NCBI GenBank assembly: GCA_003611805.1
Contig: RAYM01000046.1
Coordinates: 1 to 46,761, forward strand
DNA from: a bacterium 1xD42-87
GTDB lineage: Bacteria; Bacillota; Clostridia; Lachnospirales; Lachnospiraceae
Direction of reading: 5' to 3'
DNA length: 46,761 nucleotides
Both the position numbers and the translations under genes were made by a program. Shown here piece after piece: positions 1 through 8,534 of this stretch (position 1 is its first letter; each line of letters begins with the position of its first letter). The notes below the pieces were generated by a model. The model did not search any database. It was given only the letters and a program-made list of their open reading frames with translations, and was not told the origin of the DNA.

Positions 1-1406
1 GGCTGTGTCCCGCCCGGCTGTTCCGGCTGCGGCTGTTCAGGGGTTACCGGTTCTGCCGGGGTTGTCGGTTCCACTGGATTTACCGGCGTCTCCGGGGTTG
101 CCGGTTCCTCCGGCTCTTCCGGCTTTGGCTCCGGGCGTGGAATCCCCTTAAACTCCCCGAGCGTACACATATATTCATATCTTCCATCTTTGACATAATA
201 CAGGGCTGTCGCGTCAGAATACGCCGCAAAAGCGCTTATCACATCATCAGGTTCGCCGCTGACGCTGGCTTCCACTTTGGCGCGGTAACCGCTCACAGCC
301 ATCGCGGGATTCCCGAAAATCACACGGTAATTTCCCTGACCCCCCGCAAATGTATAAACGCCTTCCGCAGACAGGGCAGGCATGTCAGACGCACTAAAAA
401 GCGTACTTCCCTCCGGCTGTCCCGTCAGATTATAGTCATACCCTTCAAGCGCCGGGAGACCGTCTGTACCCCCGCCGACATCAGGCCTCTTCTCCACACG
501 AGCATAGAGCCTCCCTGTCGGATAAGGAAGTTCATCCGTCAGTTTTCCCGTCTCGTCATGCCTCACCTCCGCAGACTCAAAGATCTGGCTCCACATGCTT
601 GCCCTCAGATCCTCCCCGGTTCCGCCATATGCCTCCTGATAGGTAATCCCGGAATAACCGCCGGAAATGACTGAGTCAGTCAATTTTTTCCTGTCAACAT
701 AGTCATAAAAATCTTCATTGTTACCCTCTTCCTCATCCCCCTTAAAAATGCGGAAGAGATCTTTCTGGATCGGCGACTGGCCCGGCGCAAGATAGCCGAT
801 AGTGCCAAGAGAAAAGTCGTATGTCTTACCGTTTACTTCTGCGCTCGCCTTACCGGGCACAATATCCAAAATCACGAAAGGATTGTCCTCGCCGTGCTCC
901 TCCACAACCTGTTTGATACCGCCAAAGGATTCCCTCGCCTGCACCGTGGGCACGGGCGTCCTGTCATAGGGAACCATGTAGAGCCCTGTTACCACAAGCG
1001 CCGCCGCTGACGCCATCGCCACTGCGCGCCCGAATATCCTTTTTGCGGACAAACGCCTGCGCGGTCTGTAAGCTTTTACCGGCTTTGCCTGCACCACAAG
1101 CGGAGGAAGCTCCGCCGCCATATCCGCACGCATTTTCGCAGCCTCGCGTTCCGCGCGCTTCCTGCGCTCGTTCTCGTCCCGCATTTCCCGGATCAGTTTC
1201 CTCATTTCCCGGTTGTTCCGCGCGCTTTCGCTGTCAGACACCCCGCCGCTCCCGGCATTTTTTGATTCCTTAGATCCTTTGATGCGCCATGCCGCCGCAA
1301 AAGCTGCCACAGCCCCAACAATGAATGCAAAAAACAGAGCGATCGGATTGATCGGCTTTTTATCATTATTCCGTTTTAATAAAGACCCCCACTCGCTTTT
1401 TTTCAT
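1..1406 (-). CDS. Two-helix membrane protein with proline-rich tail, truncated by the window edge
   Basis: This reading frame stays open from an ATG at 1406 to the left edge, giving 468 codons with the 3' end missing. The start is supported by AAGGTGG five bases upstream. Residues 19-40 and 122-146 are hydrophobic helices. Residues 60-98 between them are rich in Arg and Glu and probably form a coiled coil. Residues 155-420 form a soluble part containing NPFVILDIVPG and GTIGYLAPGQ. The tail from about 424 is a Pro/Glu/Thr linker. By the positive-inside rule the basic stretch between the helices is cytoplasmic and the C-terminal part external. I do not recognise a characterised family. It is the next same-strand gene after the giant prepilin, 334 bp away, so a pilus-associated surface role is possible but is only inferred from position. 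Confidence 0.75.
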   Translation of the reverse strand, partial: MKKSEWGSLLKRNNDKKPINPIALFFAFIVGAVAAFAAAWRIKGSKESKNAGSGGVSDSESARNNREMRKLIREMRDENERRKRAEREAAKMRADMAAELPPLVVQAKPVKAYRPRRRLSAKRIFGRAVAMASAAALVVTGLYMVPYDRTPVPTVQARESFGGIKQVVEEHGEDNPFVILDIVPGKASAEVNGKTYDFSLGTIGYLAPGQSPIQKDLFRIFKGDEEEGNNEDFYDYVDRKKLTDSVISGGYSGITYQEAYGGTGEDLRASMWSQIFESAEVRHDETGKLTDELPYPTGRLYARVEKRPDVGGGTDGLPALEGYDYNLTGQPEGSTLFSASDMPALSAEGVYTFAGGQGNYRVIFGNPAMAVSGYRAKVEASVSGEPDDVISAFAAYSDATALYYVKDGRYEYMCTLGEFKGIPRPEPKPEEPEEPATPETPVNPVEPTTPAEPVTPEQPQPEQPGGTQ

Positions 1407-1515
1407 ATGTACCACCTTCTCTCTTAGCAGGCGTTTTCCCTTTTACTATACAGTTTTCAGACTACTCTTCTTCTTTCCATGGTAACGTATCATATTCCCT
1501 TATGTCAACCGCTAC

Positions 1516-1552
1516 ATCTGCCACCTATAGGCAGATAGAGATACTATATCTC
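1516..1552. promoter_or_regulatory. Two adjacent perfect inverted repeats
   Basis: ATCTGCC-N7-GGCAGAT at 1516-1536 is followed one base later by GAGATA-CTA-TATCTC at 1538-1552. They lie 110-150 bp upstream of the edge-truncated membrane protein gene, in the 334-bp gap 1407-1740. They could be operators or hairpins in a leader RNA. No T-run follows either, so they are not typical terminators. A TTGACA lies at about 1503-1508 on the minus strand without a well-spaced -10. Apart from these and the hairpin at 1643-1681, I see nothing else in this gap. Confidence 0.4.
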
Positions 1553-1642
1553 CATTATAAATGAGCAAACAGCAGAAAGCAGAATTAATATCTAACAATA
1601 CCATTAAAACTGCACAAAGAATGATTTAAGAACTCCCCCACA

Positions 1643-1681
1643 AAGAATCCCACCGCAGCCTCCGCCGTATGTGGGATTCTT
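1643..1681 (-). terminator. Hairpin downstream of the giant prepilin gene
   Basis: An 11-bp perfect stem (AAGAATCCCAC pairing with GTGGGATTCTT, 17-nt loop) lies 60 bp past the stop codon of the 1123-aa prepilin. It sits where the pilus transcript should end or be attenuated. The following T-run is short, so termination may be partial and the left-edge gene may be partly co-transcribed. Confidence 0.5.
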
Positions 1682-1740
1682 CCATACATCATTTTTTAAA
1701 ACAGTTTCTTTTAACCTGCAAACATCACCCTACCTGCAGG

Positions 1741-4700
1741 TCAGTTCACCTTCGTCCAGCCTGTCCCTCCATCCGTGCACTCGAAAGTGCCATACTTCTG
1801 GCTGCCATTCCATCTGTTTACGAACGTAATCCGATGCGTATTTCCACTGTGCGTATATTCTATATCCGCCTGTTGCTGCAGGGTATAATCCGCACTCTTA
1901 CAGTAAATATCGGTCACTGCATACGCCACATTGGAACAGTTTATCTTTGTCGCGCCGCCCTTGAACGGGAAACTGCTCTCCGACGGCAGCGGGAAATACA
2001 TCTTGTAGGATGTGCCATTCACAACCGCTCCTTCCAGATTCGTCACATAGTTCGTCTTATAATCGGTATAGTTTCCTTTCGTCCGCGTCCACCCGTTCTG
2101 TCCCGAACTCGGACTCCATGTATAAGTCCCATAATGATGAACGGTGATCTGGTGATTATTCGGCTCCCACGAAGGCGCTCCTTCCTCCGTGCGGAACTCA
2201 ATCTCATACGCCTCCCCGTTCTTCTTACAGCTCACGGTGAATACAGGCACGTTATTTGCCTGATTCATATTGCTGTCGTAAAGCTCCAACGTACGTCTGG
2301 TCTCCCCCTCTCCACTCTTAAACGGGAAATCACTGTCTGTAGGAATCGGGAAGTCGGTACGATAAGTGCTGCCATTAAACTCAAACTGCTGGATTGTAAA
2401 CGGTCGTTTTTTGGTTGTGCCTGCTTGAAAGCATATCCACTTCTCCTCCTCTTGGTCCCACTTATACTTACCATAGGAATGAACCAGCACTTCCGTTTCT
2501 CCCTGACGGTATTCAAAGGTGACCGGCTCGACCACCCATGTCTTTTCATCTGCAACATAGTGATATTTGACATAGGTAAAAGTCAAATTCTCCGTCCAGT
2601 TATTATTCCCTCTCTTAGCCATCACCGTCAGCGGCGCTGTCGTGGTCTGCTCTTCTGTGCTCATCATATTCGGGAACCGCCAGCTCGTCCTCATCTCTTC
2701 CGGCTTCGGGAACATCACACGCCCCGTAAAATTATCATGTTTAATATCCATCGTGTATTTGTCCGTAAGCTCCACATGGAATGTGCTCTCGTCAAACTCA
2801 TAATATTTCTCTTTGCGTGTCAGATGAAATCCCCCTGCTGACGTATACGGGCATTCGGGGAACCCCTGCCATCCGATCACCCTCTCTTCGCCATCCTTCT
2901 TATTTCTGTATGTAATACCGGGAACAACGTGGTAGGTACCGCAAAGCTGCTCTCTATTCCCCCCGTTCCCGCTCTGCATGAAAAATTCCCTTCCAAGACC
3001 AATCGTTACGTCGGTGCCCAATGTAGCTGATCCACTATCGATACGGCTTATTAAATTACTTTCCCCCTTCTTGTATGACAACGAATCCTCATCGAAATAA
3101 GCCAGCCTTTCCCACGTGGACCGATCGCTTCCCTCGCCCTTGTAGATGCTATATTTCATGTTATTCATAACTTCATTTCCGTTAACTTGAATATAGCCGT
3201 CCTCATCCGCTTTTAAGCGGTCCATCAGCATGGTATTATCCAGATAGATATCAATCGGTCTGAGTGTAAATTCCTGACCGGTATATTTCACACCGTCGTA
3301 TGTATAAGTAGCCTTCGGTTTATCCAACAGCGCGTAACGTACGCTTCTGTAATCGTACCTGGTTCCATGATAATCATACGGCACTGTCTCGCTTGTATCT
3401 TTGAGATATTCCTTCCAAATCCGATCATAGGTATCCTCGTTGCCATTGCGCTGCGCCACGTCAAGCACCTGTATATAGAAGGTGTAGCTTCCATTCAAAT
3501 CCAAGTCAAACAAATCCACCCACACACGTGTATCCCTGCCGCCTTGATCAAACAATATTAATTTATGATTCTCTATTCCCGGATTATTATTGTCCACAAC
3601 ACGGATCGCAGTTATAAGTTTCTCGCCGTCTCTTCTCAGCTCCCCTTTATCCGGGTCTGACTGCAGCTCATTGTGAACAAGATCATCCTCCTTGCTGCCA
3701 TATGTCAGCTTGCCGCCGGTAAGCGGCAGCGCTGGGTTCTTGCTCTTCGCCACTGTCAGCGTAATCTCCCCGTCCACAGCCGGATAGAGCCTGCTCGTGG
3801 GCAGACCCAGCTCGGAGGTCGCCGCGATCTTGATGACCGTGCCCTCCGGCGTGCCCGTCTTCACACAGTATTTCGTATCCTTCTTGCAGTCACCGGCATC
3901 TACGATGTCAAGGAACGCATCGCCCTGCGTGACACGCCAGTTTACCACGTCAAAGTCATGCGAGATATCCGCCGTACAGCCGTTGCACTGCACGCCCAGC
4001 TTCTCACCCTCAACCAGGGCGCTGATGGTAAACTCACTGCCCACGCTGACCTGATTCGCCGCATTGGTCGCATCCGCATCGGCGGTCTTGCTCAAAGATA
4101 CGGTTCTTACGCGTTTTATGTAAACCGTTATGGGAGAGCTGATCGCCAACGGGGCGCCGGTCTCATCCGTTGCATTGGAGGTAATCATTACCTGAATCGT
4201 CCCCGCCGGTTCGTCCGTCCCCACCTGCAGGATGCCGTTCGCCACATCCGTAAAATATGTGCCTGAACTGCTTGCAGACACCACAGACCATTTAACGCTC
4301 TTGTCCGCCACATTCTCCCCCGTCACTTTGGGCACGGAAAAGTGGTAAGTCTCACCGGGCTCCAGAATCACGCCCGCGTCCCTAGGGGTAATGGAGAGCG
4401 TCTTCCTCCTGTTAAGCGGCTCAATCTCCGCGTCATTCACGCCTATTTTATTTCGGATGGTCACATTATTGGAAGTGGTGTACAGTTTTTTCCCGTCCAG
4501 AAAAGACAGGGCGAGCATCACCACGCGCTTTTCCTCCACCTGCGTCAGGTCCACGGAAAAATCCGTCACATGGGTCGCCAGTTCAACCCAGCCTGCCCCG
4601 ATAGGATCAGCGGGGTCAAAGGTCGGAAAAGCAATCGCAGACGTATCCACATCCCCGGGCTGCACATCCAGCTGTGAATAATAAAGCGTCTCACTCGCCT

Positions 4701-5112
4701 TATTCCAGTAAAAATGATAATGCTTGTTGCCGTTGCCCGGATCTACCGTCTTCGTGGACGTGCCGCCGGGAACCGCAGAGGGCGTTTCCTCCACCACTCC
4801 GTTATACATAATCAGGCTCTTATCCTCCGGCGTGAAGGTAAACTCCGAATCTTTCAGAGCAAGCGTCGGGTTGCCGCCCGCGTCGTAGCCCACGTAATTG
4901 ACACTCCGGGTGGTGTCGATCATCACGTCCGACATCTGGTTTAGGGAAAGCTGCGCCGACTGCTGCACGTTGATATCGCTGTTGGCTGTCGCATAGCTTC
5001 TGGAGCCGACCAGAATAAACCCGCACACCGCCGCCACGACGATGGACAGGATCGCTATCGCAATCAATAATTCTACTATTGTAAAGCCCCTCTGGTCCTT
5101 TCTCACACGCAT
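1741..5112 (-). CDS. Giant PilW-like prepilin with Ig-like regions and C-terminal repeats
   Basis: This 1123-aa protein begins with a class III prepilin leader: cleavage is expected after Gly9, before Phe10, with Glu5 of the mature protein at residue 14, followed by a hydrophobic helix to about residue 36. Residues 37-230 resemble the body of a PilW/PulJ-type minor pilin. Residues 235-335 and about 337-455 look like bacterial Ig-like modules, and the second contains Cys376, Cys379, Cys409 and Cys416, which could form disulfides. Three regularly spaced repeat units start near residues 878, 992 and 1106; the third is cut short by the stop codon. Typical minor pilins are 150-300 aa, so this one is several times larger. 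It is probably a pilus-tip subunit or adhesin assembled by the PilB/PilC machine; the adhesin role is inference. Confidence 0.85.
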   Translation of the reverse strand: MRVRKDQRGFTIVELLIAIAILSIVVAAVCGFILVGSRSYATANSDINVQQSAQLSLNQMSDVMIDTTRSVNYVGYDAGGNPTLALKDSEFTFTPEDKSLIMYNGVVEETPSAVPGGTSTKTVDPGNGNKHYHFYWNKASETLYYSQLDVQPGDVDTSAIAFPTFDPADPIGAGWVELATHVTDFSVDLTQVEEKRVVMLALSFLDGKKLYTTSNNVTIRNKIGVNDAEIEPLNRRKTLSITPRDAGVILEPGETYHFSVPKVTGENVADKSVKWSVVSASSSGTYFTDVANGILQVGTDEPAGTIQVMITSNATDETGAPLAISSPITVYIKRVRTVSLSKTADADATNAANQVSVGSEFTISALVEGEKLGVQCNGCTADISHDFDVVNWRVTQGDAFLDIVDAGDCKKDTKYCVKTGTPEGTVIKIAATSELGLPTSRLYPAVDGEITLTVAKSKNPALPLTGGKLTYGSKEDDLVHNELQSDPDKGELRRDGEKLITAIRVVDNNNPGIENHKLILFDQGGRDTRVWVDLFDLDLNGSYTFYIQVLDVAQRNGNEDTYDRIWKEYLKDTSETVPYDYHGTRYDYRSVRYALLDKPKATYTYDGVKYTGQEFTLRPIDIYLDNTMLMDRLKADEDGYIQVNGNEVMNNMKYSIYKGEGSDRSTWERLAYFDEDSLSYKKGESNLISRIDSGSATLGTDVTIGLGREFFMQSGNGGNREQLCGTYHVVPGITYRNKKDGEERVIGWQGFPECPYTSAGGFHLTRKEKYYEFDESTFHVELTDKYTMDIKHDNFTGRVMFPKPEEMRTSWRFPNMMSTEEQTTTAPLTVMAKRGNNNWTENLTFTYVKYHYVADEKTWVVEPVTFEYRQGETEVLVHSYGKYKWDQEEEKWICFQAGTTKKRPFTIQQFEFNGSTYRTDFPIPTDSDFPFKSGEGETRRTLELYDSNMNQANNVPVFTVSCKKNGEAYEIEFRTEEGAPSWEPNNHQITVHHYGTYTWSPSSGQNGWTRTKGNYTDYKTNYVTNLEGAVVNGTSYKMYFPLPSESSFPFKGGATKINCSNVAYAVTDIYCKSADYTLQQQADIEYTHSGNTHRITFVNRWNGSQKYGTFECTDGGTGWTKVN
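1744..2481 (-). repeat. Tandem protein repeats of about 113 aa in the giant prepilin
   Basis: The motif YGxYxW...W...G occurs at residues 880, 994 and 1107, as YGKYKW, YGTYTW and YGTFEC, spaced 114 and 113 residues apart. A second landmark, FPIPTDSDFPFK at about 921 and FPLPSESSFPFK at about 1040, recurs within units 1 and 2. Unit 3 has only its first 18 residues before the stop. The copies are diverged, so this is a domain repeat and not a recent DNA duplication. Confidence 0.7.
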
Positions 5113-5236
5113 TTTCTCACCCCCGATGCCCTTCCCAATAACCTTTATGGCGTCAAACCGCTCGCCGTTTCGCCCGAACGCACCTTCCCCGTTCTCAGTC
5201 TCTTCCTTCTCTCTGGAGTACCGTCCCTTTTCCCCG

Positions 5237-5848
5237 TTACGGCGTCGCTGCCGTCTCCGCTATCACCTCGGACTTGCCCGTAAGCTGTATCATTGCAATC
5301 CTAAAATTCTTGCTGCCGCCTTCCACGCGGATATGTTCATAGAAGGTGTGGCTTGCATTGTCAGCAAAACCGCCGGTTGCACGGTCGAACCAGATTTCAA
5401 TCTCATCCCCCGCCAGAAGTTCCTTCTCCACGTCACCAAAAGCTTTGTATTTTACAGTCACCCGCCGCGTGCCCACTCTCTGGGGCTCCGACTCCACATA
5501 ATCGCCTGCGCCTTTATCCCAGATATACATCTTCGTGTACACATTTTCATTTGCCGCATCCCGGTAAAGCGTCATGTAAGCCGACGCCCTCCCCATGGTC
5601 GTCACCTTGCAGTCACCGATGGAACGCTGGATATCGTTGGCACAGCTCTTCGCATTGGCGCTGAATATCAGAATGATCGAATAGAACACCGTGCTCATAA
5701 GAATCGCAATGATCGCGAGGACGATCACAAGCTCTATCAAAGAATAACCATAGTTATTGCTATAACATCTGTTATTTATATACTGCCCGTCTCCGCTATG
5801 TCCGCTTCCTCTATGAAGTTTGCCGTTTTTTTGCGTTTCTGCGCCCAA
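5237..5848 (-). CDS. GspH/PulG-like minor prepilin with a long leader
   Basis: This 203-aa protein carries the prepilin motif G-YSLIE (cleavage after Gly34, Glu39 at mature position 5) and one hydrophobic helix at 35-57. A small globular pilin body follows, containing the GDEIEIWFD segment typical of beta-rich minor pilins. The only usable start in this frame is a TTG at 5848 behind GGAAGG; an in-frame stop lies shortly upstream. The leader is therefore about 34 residues, longer than the usual 6-25. The gene lies between the 859-aa PilX-like gene (67 bp upstream) and the giant prepilin gene (124 bp downstream), so it is probably one of a set of minor pilins that prime assembly. Confidence 0.85.
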   Translation of the reverse strand: MGAETQKNGKLHRGSGHSGDGQYINNRCYSNNYGYSLIELVIVLAIIAILMSTVFYSIILIFSANAKSCANDIQRSIGDCKVTTMGRASAYMTLYRDAANENVYTKMYIWDKGAGDYVESEPQRVGTRRVTVKYKAFGDVEKELLAGDEIEIWFDRATGGFADNASHTFYEHIRVEGGSKNFRIAMIQLTGKSEVIAETAATP

Positions 5849-5915
5849 ACTTCCGCTTCCTTCCTGTTGTGTCTTCCTGCCCTGTCTTCCAAAGCCGCCT
5901 TTTTCGCACCAAGCC

Positions 5916-8495
5916 TTATTTCTTAATCCAGTTCATATAACGCACAAGCTCGCTGTAATCGAGCACCAGGTTGCCTGCGTCGTCCACACTCGGCGCCGCC
6001 GCCCCGTTTAACATGCTGCCGCCGCCGTTCACAAACATATCAATCGGGGTATGCAGGTCGCCGCTGCCATCGGGCGTGCCGTCGTCTACCCAATACTGGC
6101 TCTTCGCCTCCAGCACGTTGCCGAGATTCGTTCCGTCGAGCCTGATATTATTCGCCCCGGTCACGGTAATCTTTCCCTTCGCAATGATCAGCCCTGTGAA
6201 ATCACAGTCAACCGTCACGTCCCCAAAGCAGACGAGCAGCCTTAAATCCGATGCCTTACAGGTATGTCCCGTGATAGCGGACGGCACGCTTAAGCTCGAC
6301 AGGGTCACATCGTTTTTCGCAAGATATGCCCATTTATCCGAGGACGTCATATAGCTCACATGATTCCATCCATTATCATCCAGATACTTTTCTACCTCCG
6401 CCTCCTTAATCACGCTGTTGAACACATAATGCTTCGCCGCCTCCACAGGATCGATATCCGGGTCGGCAAGCGCCGGAGGCGCATTCTCCGTCAGGTTATA
6501 GTTTAAACCCTTGTACTCTCTCTTTATCGTTTCGCATTCCCCGGGCACTGATGCCTCATCTCGGTTATTTATCACTTCCTCCGCGTTGATGCCAGTCTCC
6601 GTGTAGGCGTTCGGATCAACAGGCGCCGCCGGGGCTGTGCCCTCTCCCGGCGTTCCCGTTCCGCCTTCCCCAGGTGTCGCCGGCGGGAACAGGGTCGTCT
6701 GGTCAACGCTTGTCGTGAGCAGGGTCACGCCGCTGTCGGTGAGGGCGCTGCTCACAAGGCTGTTGCCCAGAATCGTGTACTGATTCGTCGGATTCGAGAA
6801 ATCCCCGAGTTTAAAACCGCCGGAGAGATATCTGCCAAAATAGGTGTCGATCTCCTCCCTGTTTGCATGGAAGTCATAATACTGTACAAAATACTCCGCC
6901 GCCCGCTTCTGATCCATGACCAGATAATAGTAGAGCAGGGATCCGCCCTGATAAGGCGCGTAAACCTTGCGGATATGGTTCATGTCAGTCACTCCGAAGT
7001 CGCTCAGGCGCTTGCCTCCCAGACGGTAAACTTCCCTGTCAAAATCCACTTCCTTAAAATCGGCACCGTACTCATCCTTGAAATCCTTTATATCGGTGCT
7101 TTCCTTATCGGCATTGATGGGGTTCTGCCCGATCTCGCTCTCCCCCTTTAACGTCCCGATGCACTCCGCAGGCACGAGGTAAGCCACCTGACCGCCCTTG
7201 ACGGCGATGGATTCCCCCATCATCACAGGGGTACGCGGCGGCAAAAGCCCCGCCTCAATCTGTGTCTTATTGTACGCCGCCTGCGCGCTTGTCACATCCT
7301 GACCGATGTAGGAACGGCCCGCTAACAGAAGCCTCGTCACGGACGACATATCCACCGTGGAATCCCTGCCGTTTATAATAATGGCGCTGCTGGCTGCAGA
7401 ATTTATGGTCGGTTCCCCCGTCAGCCCGTTGGAGGCGGAATAGCCATACCCATAATATTCCTTTGTGAGAGCAACCTTGCTGCCGACCCCGTCAAGCGTC
7501 AGGTCATTCGCCACATACACCTTGCTGTCGATGCTCGCAGCCGCGCTGTATAAATTGATGTTTCTCGCGTACACACGGTTATCCTGTCCCATCACGTCCC
7601 GCACATTCAGCGCGGATGACGGTCCGGTTACCGCGATATCGCCTTTGGAGACCACCCGCAGGGCATTCTCCATATTCACGGTCGTACCGGCTGTGCTGCC
7701 GCCAATCTGATAGCCGCCATGACCAGCCGAATCCGTGCCCGCGTAAATACTGCCTTCCATCCTGACAACGCCTGGCACCTGTACCTCAATCCCCTCGTTG
7801 CCAATCAGGGAATACTGATAAAGTCCGTCGATAGAGCCGGCATTCTCAAAGATGAGCTTCGGCACATCCAGACAGATATCCGTCCGCACGATGGAAACTC
7901 TGTCCTCAGCATCCGTGCAGGAGACATAGATATTTTTCAGGATAATGCTGTTGTTGTTTACAATTTCCATCTCTGCCCTGCCTTCGGGCTCAGTGAGCGC
8001 ATTGCCCCACTTCCAGGCATCGAAGTCCACGTTCAGGGACGTAAAACCCGACGTATCGTCCACGTAACCATCCACATATCCCGCAAGGATTGACCTGTCA
8101 TAGTAAGACGGACCATAGGAAGGATGCTTTAATTTTTCCACCAGCGTGTCCAGATAAGTAGTCATAAAGACATTGGAGCGTGCCTCCTCTGATTCCAGAT
8201 TATCCCAGTTCGCCAGCACATCCCGGTAAGCGACGCCCACCGCCTCGGCGGACTCCCTCCGCAGTCCCGACATGATCTGCTCCACCACTTCCTCCGCGGT
8301 GTAAAAGCTGTTCTTGTTGCGGACATCCGCCACCTTTATCATGTAGTTCATGTATGCCATCCAGAGCATGGTAGTCGCCAGAATCCCGATCATCGCCATC
8401 GCGATAATCACGATGACAATGGCGGAGCCTCTGTCGTCCCGTCTGTTTTTCGCCCATCTGTAAAGCTGTGCGATCTTGCCGTCCGCTCTTTTCAT
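5916..8495 (-). CDS. Oversized PilX-like pilus protein (859 aa)
   Basis: The N-terminus has a basic leader ending DDRG followed by SAIVIVIIAMAMIGILATTM (residues 24-43), the pattern of PilX-type minor pilins, which lack the usual Glu5. Residues 50-120 are helical. Residues about 230-400 are rich in short beta strands with Gly, Asn and Ser turns, like a right-handed beta-helix or a bactofilin-like stack; a shorter similar stretch lies near 735-800. A Pro/Gly/Thr linker sits at residues 604-627. The usual PilX length is 150-200 aa, so most of this protein is extra external domain. The start at 8495 follows a GGGG-rich site. Position within the minor pilin cluster supports a role in the pilus tip or in priming; the ligand is unknown. 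Confidence 0.75.
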   Translation of the reverse strand: MKRADGKIAQLYRWAKNRRDDRGSAIVIVIIAMAMIGILATTMLWMAYMNYMIKVADVRNKNSFYTAEEVVEQIMSGLRRESAEAVGVAYRDVLANWDNLESEEARSNVFMTTYLDTLVEKLKHPSYGPSYYDRSILAGYVDGYVDDTSGFTSLNVDFDAWKWGNALTEPEGRAEMEIVNNNSIILKNIYVSCTDAEDRVSIVRTDICLDVPKLIFENAGSIDGLYQYSLIGNEGIEVQVPGVVRMEGSIYAGTDSAGHGGYQIGGSTAGTTVNMENALRVVSKGDIAVTGPSSALNVRDVMGQDNRVYARNINLYSAAASIDSKVYVANDLTLDGVGSKVALTKEYYGYGYSASNGLTGEPTINSAASSAIIINGRDSTVDMSSVTRLLLAGRSYIGQDVTSAQAAYNKTQIEAGLLPPRTPVMMGESIAVKGGQVAYLVPAECIGTLKGESEIGQNPINADKESTDIKDFKDEYGADFKEVDFDREVYRLGGKRLSDFGVTDMNHIRKVYAPYQGGSLLYYYLVMDQKRAAEYFVQYYDFHANREEIDTYFGRYLSGGFKLGDFSNPTNQYTILGNSLVSSALTDSGVTLLTTSVDQTTLFPPATPGEGGTGTPGEGTAPAAPVDPNAYTETGINAEEVINNRDEASVPGECETIKREYKGLNYNLTENAPPALADPDIDPVEAAKHYVFNSVIKEAEVEKYLDDNGWNHVSYMTSSDKWAYLAKNDVTLSSLSVPSAITGHTCKASDLRLLVCFGDVTVDCDFTGLIIAKGKITVTGANNIRLDGTNLGNVLEAKSQYWVDDGTPDGSGDLHTPIDMFVNGGGSMLNGAAAPSVDDAGNLVLDYSELVRYMNWIKK

Positions 8496-8534
8496 ACCCC
8501 GTACCCCATTTATCGTTTCTGCTATTTTTCGACG

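Noticed and set aside
1669..2841. 390-codon plus-strand open frame
   Set aside because: It lies antisense within the giant prepilin gene, is rich in Arg, Ile and Cys with no recognisable domain, and lacks a ribosome site.
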